DNA from: Symbiodinium natans
Lineage: Eukaryota; Sar; Dinophyceae; Suessiales; Symbiodiniaceae
Reading direction: 5' to 3'
DNA: 11,000 nucleotides
NCBI GenBank assembly: GCA_905221605.1
Contig: CAJNDS010000224.1
Span: forward strand, 683,085 to 694,084
The position numbers and the translations under genes were made by a program. Positions 6,546 through 11,000 of the stretch are shown one piece after another; the stretch's first letter is position 1, and each line of letters begins with the position of its first letter. Below the pieces are notes generated by a model. The model saw only the letters and a list, made by a program, of their open reading frames with translations. It was not told the DNA's origin and did not search any database.

Positions 6546-7141
6546 CGTTTGCACTGGGCTGGCGACCCGACCGGCTCCAGTGCCACGGGGCTCGTGAGTC
6601 GCACCACGGTGAGTAACCGAGTACCATGAAGAAGATTTCCGATTGCTGCTGTGCGGCTTCCGCATGCCTTAACACTTTCATCCGGGGGAGGCGCGCCTTT
6701 TCCTGTTGCTTGCGCACGCCGCTGTAGACGACGCGCCGTGTGAATCTGAATGCCCTGGCAGATGCCGTCATAGAAGGCCCCTCTCTTCAGCGGCGGCAAG
6801 CACAAGCACTGCGCACGAATGCCCGTCTCCATTGAGAGCCTCCCGAGGACAACCTTACAGGGATGGCAGTCATGTGAGGCGAGCGCACGAATTCAGCCGA
6901 CAGGATTGTTTAAAGAGATCCGACCTTTGCTTTCGACGTTCGATACCTTGCTAGCATTTGGAAGCTCTGCTTGTTGCGCGCCTGTCGATCATTGTTGTGA
7001 CCTCTGTCATACTCTGTGGATTTCCGTCGGCCCTCGAGGCCAATTGCACCATGGAAAAAAAGGCTCTACCCGACATGTGTCGGCATGTGCATCTGTGTCA
7101 CGTGCGGGAACTACAATTAACCGCTCTTCCGCAAAAACATG
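6546..7141 (+). CDS. spliced gene segment ending in a hydrophobic exon, function unknown
   Basis: Exon 6546-6608 (63 nt, phase 0) has a T-rich acceptor ending TTTTTGTAG and the consensus donor ACG|GTGAGT. It reads RLHWAGDPTGSSATGLVSRT plus T, with about 70% of codons ending in G or C. Intron 6609-6727 ends in a pyrimidine-rich stretch and CTGTAG. The next exon, again phase 0, reads RVNLNALADAVIEGPSLQRR and on to TNARLH before a stop at 6833-6835. A third segment begins directly after an acceptor at 6954, phase 0. It has a hydrophobic stretch, LLVARLSIIVVTSVILCGF, then PSALEANCTMEKKALPDMC. The hydrophobic part resembles a signal anchor or membrane helix. The donor joining the second and third segments is not clear: no GT fits, though GC at 6800 or 6806 would. 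No family is recognised. Confidence 0.4.
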
Positions 7142-7148
7142 GTTTGTC

Positions 7149-7196
7149 TTGTTGAGCTCGTGCAGTGTGAGGTTGTTGAGCTCCTGCAGTGTGAGG
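7149..7196. repeat. 24-bp tandem duplication
   Basis: TTGTTGAGCTCGTGCAGTGT+GAGG is followed at once by a second copy with one change (G7160 to C7184). In one frame it encodes LLSSCSVR twice. It lies just after the coding-like segment ending near 7141. Confidence 0.95.
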
Positions 7197-7381
7197 TTGA
7201 ACTTTCTGAGTGAAACCTGTCAGCATCTCCTGTTGAAGCCATATTGCTGAATGCTGCATGGGCGTGATGTTGCTTTAGGGGACGTGCTTCCACTGACACT
7301 TGGGCCGTAAGAGGTTGCTGGGTGCCTTAGGGGCGGAAGCCTTGAGTTTCGAAGCTAGCTTTTTTTATCCGAAAACTGGCT

Positions 7382-7410
7382 CACCGCCGTGACTGTTTGT
7401 GATGGCGGTG
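7382..7410. repeat. hairpin, 9-bp stem and 11-base loop
   Basis: CACCGCCGT pairs with ATGGCGGTG, with one G-T pair. Seven contiguous GC-rich pairs are perfect. It is not followed by a T-run, so nothing marks it as a terminator. Confidence 0.75.
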
Positions 7411-7414
7411 CCCG

Positions 7415-7618
7415 ATGCAAGCTGGTCCAAGCATGGAGTCAATCTGCGCCGGCCCAGTTCTCATCTGTGTTCACACCGCTACGGTTCACTGGATCTGCGT
7501 GGGCAGCGCCACACGTGAAGACCGACTTTGCTGTTCTGGTTTGGAGATGTGCAGGCTAGCTCCATGTGCTCCGGACAAGGCGCGGCCTGAGCTTCGAGAC
7601 TACAGGACTACAGGGTAG
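7415..7618 (+). CDS. weak coding-like frame
   Basis: ATG to TAG, 67 codons, with a moderately hydrophobic, Cys-rich stretch (ICAGPVLICVHTATVHWICV). Composition is protein-like, but there is no recognised family and no clear splice context. It could be a further exon of the upstream gene or chance. Confidence 0.15.
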   Translation: MQAGPSMESICAGPVLICVHTATVHWICVGSATREDRLCCSGLEMCRLAPCAPDKARPELRDYRTTG

Positions 7619-7683
7619 TAACGGCACCCTAGCCCGTGGAAGCTTTAGCTTTCGTTCTGAAGGCAGGGAGGAGAGGGCCAGGT

Positions 7684-7990
7684 GACCGATCCCGCGATAT
7701 TTGCGGTACTTGGAAAGCCCTAGGGTCCCGATCATATTCGCGATGTTTTCGAAGCCCCATGCTTGTGGTACTTCCGGAGTTCTGGTCGCATGGTCTTGCG
7801 ATGTTTTCGATGCCCTAGTGTTCCGGTCCCACGATATTTGCGAAGTTTTGCATGTCCCGCAGTTCCGGTCACTCGAAATTTGGGGTTTTCGCTGCTCCAG
7901 AGTTCCGGTCCCAGTGTTCCGGTCCGGCGGTTGTCGAGGTTTTCCATGCCCCGGACTTCGGTCACGCGATATTTGTGAGGTTGTCACGCG
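7684..7990. repeat. degenerate minisatellite, unit about 40-42 bp
   Basis: Diverged copies of a unit like TTCCGGTCCCGCGATATTTG + CGAGGTTTTCGATGCCCCAG begin near 7684, 7726, 7780, 7821, 7863, 7917 and 7957, with a truncated 14-bp copy at 7903. Spacings are mostly 40-42 bp. One copy (near 7726-7772) is longer. Because 42 is a multiple of three, open frames run through on both strands, for example 143 codons on the minus strand with repeated DRN and RKYRG-type words. Their repetitive protein-like appearance comes from the DNA repeat, so I do not call them genes. Confidence 0.85.
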
Positions 7991-8160
7991 TCTGCAGTAA
8001 AGATCTTGATGAAGTGCTTATGGCTGGCCGGAAGGGCGAGGCCTGATATGAGTTTTCGTTATCTCGAGGTTGGCAACAACAGTTTCCTTGCAAACACTGT
8101 GGGACGACTCGGGATGACCGACAACAGCTCCGAGCAATGTCGTATCTGATTATCTCCACC

Positions 8161-8606
8161 ATGGTTCAGACATTTTTTTGCAAGGTAGCTTTGCGCATGG
8201 CTCACCAGGTGTCACCAGAAGTAAGAGGCTACACGGACTCCGACTTTGGGTCACGCGTTGGACAGCGAAGTCCACCTGTGACATCGTCATAGCTCTGCAC
8301 AGCGCCTCTACCCACTTCTGTGGAGAGGAAAATCTATCTATCTGTCATTTTCGAACGGGATAAAAGATCAAGAAGCTCTTCGGAAGGTCTTAGCGTCCGG
8401 ATATTCGGCCCGATTACACCATTGCAGGCGTGCCCAATTGGATTAACATCGCATCGATGAGCGAACAGATCGACCAGCAACAAGTCACTACTCGATACTG
8501 CCATGCACTGCACTCCAGAGCCGACGGGTTGACAAAAGCCATGAGGCCCATGGAGTGGCATACAGCTAGGCATCACCATACTGAGTCGATGAAGGCACTG
8601 CGCTAG
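8161..8606 (+). pseudogene. decayed Ty1/copia retrotransposon RNase H (3' end of pol)
   Basis: Frame 1 reads SPEVRGYTDSDFGSRVGQR at 8212-8268, matching the start of the copia-type RNase H (GYTDSDW-like, holding the first catalytic Asp). The expected next motif, KST followed by a hydrophobic strand, appears in another frame near 8268-8300 (AKSTCDIVIALHS). A third frame at 8363-8404 reads KDQEALRKVLASGYS, like the helix before the end. The first-shifted frame resumes as SRADGLTKAMRPMEWHTARH and then HHTESMKALR, with TAG at 8604-8606; ADGLTK is the typical copia C-terminal motif. The distance from GYTDSD to ADGLTK is about 98 codons, shorter than usual, and the conserved EAEY-type region is not visible. 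The copy is therefore frameshifted and internally deleted. No reverse transcriptase or integrase is seen upstream, where the minisatellite lies. Confidence 0.68.
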
Positions 8607-8783
8607 CATCCCACAACGAATCTCCAAGCAACACATTGTGCAGCGAATCTGCAAGCAAACGCTGTTCCCATCAGGGACCGCCACCGAGGGTCCCAACAAT
8701 TTAGGTCGAATGTCCTCACAGTTGGGTGCGCTTGCTCGAGGAGAGTCGCCGGTGTCAGGTCCTGGACCAAGGTAGCTGCGCCT

Positions 8784-8793
8784 AAAGGGGGAG
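8784..8793 (+). other. candidate retrotransposon polypurine tract
   Basis: AAAGGGGGAG lies about 180 bp after the end of the copia RNase H relic, where a polypurine tract priming plus-strand synthesis is expected next to a 3' LTR. I could not define an LTR after it: no matching 5' copy is in the window, and the next bases (TTAAAAAAG) do not start with TG. Confidence 0.5.
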
Positions 8794-8947
8794 TTAAAAA
8801 AGACTCTGCCCCAACCGTGATCTTAGAGTGTGTGTGCTACATGAAATAATTAGGTGACAGTATCCGCGACCGACATGATTTGTTTCAAGGAAAAGACCGT
8901 CGTGTTGAGTTCGTACTGTTGTCAAGTGGTGTTTGCCGCTACTTGAA

Positions 8948-9004
8948 CTACTAGTAGCTTAACACACGCGAAGGCCGCGACTAAGAGTAACTACTAGAGT
9001 TACT
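8948..9004. repeat. two CTAG-centred palindromes
   Basis: CTACTAGTAG at 8948-8957 is a perfect 10-bp palindrome. AGTAACT-ACTAG-AGTTACT at 8986-9004 is a perfect 7-bp inverted repeat with a 5-base centre. Both contain ACTAG and lie 38 bp apart (start to start), just beyond the presumed copia 3' end. Confidence 0.9.
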
Positions 9005-9140
9005 AGACGGATGAGGACTGACAAAGTTCAAAGCTGTCCAGGCGATGTCACAGTAGTTGAGGATGGGTTGATGTTTCAGGCATGTTGTCGGGTGTCGTTT
9101 GTAATCGAAGGTGATGGAAAGCACAAAGCAACAGGTCAGC

Positions 9141-9280
9141 AACGAACTTCGCCGGGCAAGCTGCTGGTGCTGGCAGCCGTGGCGGTAGCGGGCGCAAGCA
9201 AAGCCGCTGTCCTGATCTGGCCAGTTGCTGATTGCTCCGCCGGCCTTGCCGCCAAAGATGCGGTTAGACAGGGAAGCTGA
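9141..9280. other. GC-rich coding-like patch, strand uncertain
   Basis: On the + strand the frame ending at TGA 9278-9280 holds a hydrophobic stretch, GKLLVLAAVAVAGASKAAVL then IWPVA, preceded by CAG at about 9140. On the minus strand the same bases read NRIFGGKAGGAISNWPDQDS then GFACARYRHGC, with a still higher share of codons ending in G or C. Flanking DNA lacks this bias. It is a probable exon or exon relic, but I cannot decide the strand. No family is recognised. Confidence 0.28.
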
Positions 9281-9319
9281 GCCGAAATGGAGGATGTGAT
9301 AGAGAGACCATGGAGTGCT

Positions 9320-9382
9320 CTTAGGGTCTTCGAGTCTTAGAGTCAGATGCTTCGAGTCTTTGTAGACTTAGAGTCTTCGAGG
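9320..9382. repeat. octamer array CTT(A/C)G(A/G)GT
   Basis: CTTAGGGT, CTTCGAGT and CTTAGAGT run head to tail at 9320-9343. After a 6-base interruption comes CTTCGAGT at 9350, then 9 bases, then CTTAGAGT and CTTCGAGG at 9367-9382. A and C versions of the unit alternate, giving a 16-bp higher-order period. Confidence 0.88.
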
Positions 9383-9389
9383 ATGCAGT

Positions 9390-10100
9390 AAGGGCAGCTG
9401 TGGAGTTTGGACTGCTCATGTCGATTTTGAAGAGCAATGCCGGGCAAGGATCTGCACGGGTTTGTGCCAATTGGACAAGTGTAGAGAAGTTCATGCTGAA
9501 GGCTCCTTGGTCGTGATTTCGTGTATTGCAGGAAAGCGCAGAACCTTTCTGACAGTGGTGGCGCTTGTTGTGATGAGCTGACGTTGGCTCTGTCATGACG
9601 ATGCTTTCTTCACATGAACTTGTGCAGCAACTATGGCCGTCTGTCGCGGCTTTGTGCAACTCAATCTTCATATATGCATTGTGTATTGCGCATCAATCTG
9701 CACTTGACACACGCGCAGAGATGCAACAATAGAAGACGTTCAACATTCCGAAAAGCCACCTTGGTGTGCCAGGCGTTCGTAGTTGTGGTCTCCGACTTTT
9801 CTCTTTTGATAAAGCATGCACACATACTAGCGGCTAGAAATTAGCCGTAGCCGCCACAGCAGCTGGCACAGACGGGGGACGTGCTTCAACCTAAAGGTAC
9901 TTAAGTTCGTCGCGCGCAGCCCATGTTTCGCCATGGCTGGGCCTGGCCCGGGCAAAGCCGTGACAGAGCTGCAGTCAAGAACAAGCTCTGCTAGACTGGG
10001 TGCCAGGCATGTTGTACTTTGCTAGTTGCTACACGAAACCACACGGGCCAACCTCTCACATTTGCAGCCACGTGTTGACATGAACTCACACATAGATTTG
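9390..10100. other. no gene seen
   Basis: Open frames of 74 to 116 codons exist on both strands, but their composition looks random and no splice-bounded segment stands out. I see no repeats longer than about 10 bp. Confidence 0.45.
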
Positions 10101-10105
10101 TCATC

Positions 10106-10446
10106 TTGCGAGTGGTGCCATTATGGATCGGTTTTGTGTCAGCTGATGTGAGTTGCTTCGCTTCGTGCTTTCTTTGGCTGCGTTCGCTTGAAGCCCAGCT
10201 CCTGGTTCGGGACATCCTCTTGCTGCTGTTGCTCTTCGCAGTGCCGACTGGGGCTTTTGTCTACGCCCTCGACCGACTCCCGACGAGAAATTAACTCCAC
10301 TACCTGTATCTCAAGCACTTCTCCATCAGAACAGAAGATCGGGCCAGTTTATAATTTATAACATAGCGTCCAGTGTGCCAGGAACTCTGGCGGCGACGCT
10401 GGTGGCGAGCAGCCGCTCAACGGCAGAACGCGAGGAAAGTGCTTGA
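10106..10446 (+). CDS. coding-like frames with a hydrophobic segment, unresolved
   Basis: One frame (10106-10294) reads LEAQLLVRDILLLLLLFAVP then TGAFVYALDRLPTRN to a TAA, with a strongly hydrophobic run that could be a membrane helix. A GTGAGT donor at 10148 and a pyrimidine-rich acceptor ending GCCCAG at 10198 suggest a 51-nt intron. Spliced there, a second frame stays open from 10199 to a TGA at 10444-10446 (SADWGFCLRPRPTPDEKL, ending VASSRSTAEREESA). It is easily missed because it has no early start codon. I cannot choose between them; no family is recognised. Confidence 0.25.
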
Positions 10447-10600
10447 GCTAGTGCCCAAAGCTTCGCTGACTGCTAGGAGGCCCTTGATGCGAAGTTTGAC
10501 AACCTTCCGCTCCACGTATCGGAAACTGCACGGCCATGGGCAACTGCTGAGGCTTGATCTCGCTTGCCATCGAACTGTATCGGCAGAGGACTCCCTTTGA
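10381..10600 (+). CDS. possible 3' exon, Arg-rich
   Basis: After GTGTGCCAG|G at 10380 the frame reads ELWRRRWWRAAAQRQNARKV, then LELVPKASLTARRPLMRSL and on to a TGA at 10598-10600. It is basic and probably helical, with a slight excess of G/C-ending codons. It overlaps the frame ending at 10446, so at most one is used. Function unknown. Confidence 0.25.
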
Positions 10601-10608
10601 AGACAGGT

Positions 10609-10627
10609 GGGGTTGTATAATAACCCC
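10609..10627. repeat. small hairpin GGGGTT ... AACCCC
   Basis: GGGGTTGT pairs with ATAACCCC (one G-T pair) around a 3-base loop. It begins 8 bases after the stop at 10598-10600, so it could sit in a 3' untranslated region. Confidence 0.75.
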
Positions 10628-10659
10628 GCGGCTTGCGGTTTAGAAAGGAGTGCGCCCGA

Positions 10660-10685
10660 GTATCGTTTAGCTTGTAAAACGATAC
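10660..10685. repeat. perfect 9-bp inverted repeat, 8-base loop
   Basis: GTATCGTTT at 10660-10668 and AAACGATAC at 10677-10685 are exact reverse complements. The AACGATA core recurs at 10744-10752 and 10767-10775 (both AACGATAAC, 23 bp apart). Confidence 0.9.
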
Positions 10686-10693
10686 AGAGCAAA

Positions 10694-10728
10694 AACACCT
10701 AACACCCCTTACACCCCTCACACCCCTA
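10694..10728. repeat. short C-rich tandem tract, unit about 9-10 bp
   Basis: Units AACACCT, AACACCCCTT, ACACCCCTC and ACACCCCTAA follow head to tail. The minus strand has three GGGG runs and a GG separated by 5-6 bases, so it could form a four-stranded structure. It resembles but does not match a telomere repeat. Confidence 0.8.
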
Positions 10729-10779
10729 ATTCTTCATGTCAAAAACGATAACAAAACGACAGCCATAACGATAACTTTT

Positions 10780-11000
10780 TGTTCACGATGGGGTCTGTTG
10801 AAGGATCTGGACCATTCCAGGGTTGAAGATGTGTTCCCTGTGGTGACTCTGGTCTTGGGGTGTCTCTGGGGGCCTGGTGGTTGAACTGTGCAACCGCGCT
10901 CAGAAACCTTGCTGTGGCTGGCGTTTCCGCGCAGGTTTGGGTTTGAACCAAGAGCCTTCTTGCGTCTTTAGGATGGGTTGTTCAGGTTTGGGGGCTAGAA
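10780..11000. other. no gene seen to the right edge
   Basis: G-rich and T-rich sequence without a convincing reading frame on either strand. A minus-strand frame at 10739-10951 looks random. Confidence 0.4.

Noticed and set aside
7556-7987. 143-codon minus-strand open frame with repeated words
   Set aside because: It is produced by the minisatellite, whose unit is close to a multiple of three; the + strand is open there too.
8334-8699. 121-codon minus-strand open frame
   Set aside because: It is antisense to the copia RNase H relic, whose motifs are on the + strand.

Overview
The window reads as nuclear DNA of a protist, most likely a dinoflagellate (Symbiodiniaceae-like). The case rests on four things. 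A gene reconstructed at 897-2204 carries a C3H-type zinc finger and N-terminal motifs that I recall from dinoflagellate proteins. Its introns are short and at least one needs a GA or GC donor, a known dinoflagellate peculiarity. Every coding-like segment I could support lies on the + strand, as in dinoflagellate unidirectional gene runs. There is a decayed Ty1/copia RNase H and many short tandem duplications. I see no bacterial operon, rRNA, tRNA or CRISPR.

Layout. 1-737: 3' part of a spliced gene of unknown function, best seen in two exons (393-540, 599-737). 897-2204: the C3H zinc-finger gene, modelled as seven exons and 269 residues, with all phases matching. 2209-2901: coding-like and unresolved. 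2902-3369: no gene seen. 3370-3891: a long open frame of doubtful meaning. 3966-4036: a CTTAG/AGGCCTTATAG repeat patch. 4527-4837: a probable 3' gene end with one good intron. 4838-5740: no convincing gene, but two strong palindromes. 5759-7141: coding-like segments bounded by good splice sites, ending in a hydrophobic segment. 7149-7196 and 7684-7990: a 24-bp tandem duplication and a degenerate minisatellite of about 41 bp. 8161-8793: copia RNase H relic with a polypurine tract. 8948-9382: palindromes, a GC-rich coding-like patch and an octamer array. 9390-10100: nothing convincing. 10106-10600: coding-like frames. 10609-10775: hairpins and short repeats. 10780-11000: nothing seen.

The gene models were joined by eye from splice signals, reading-frame phase and protein-like composition. 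Only the zinc finger and the RNase H relic rest on family motifs. By-eye coding impressions have a high false-positive rate, and in some places two frames looked equally plausible; these are stated. No shared pathway among the genes is evident.
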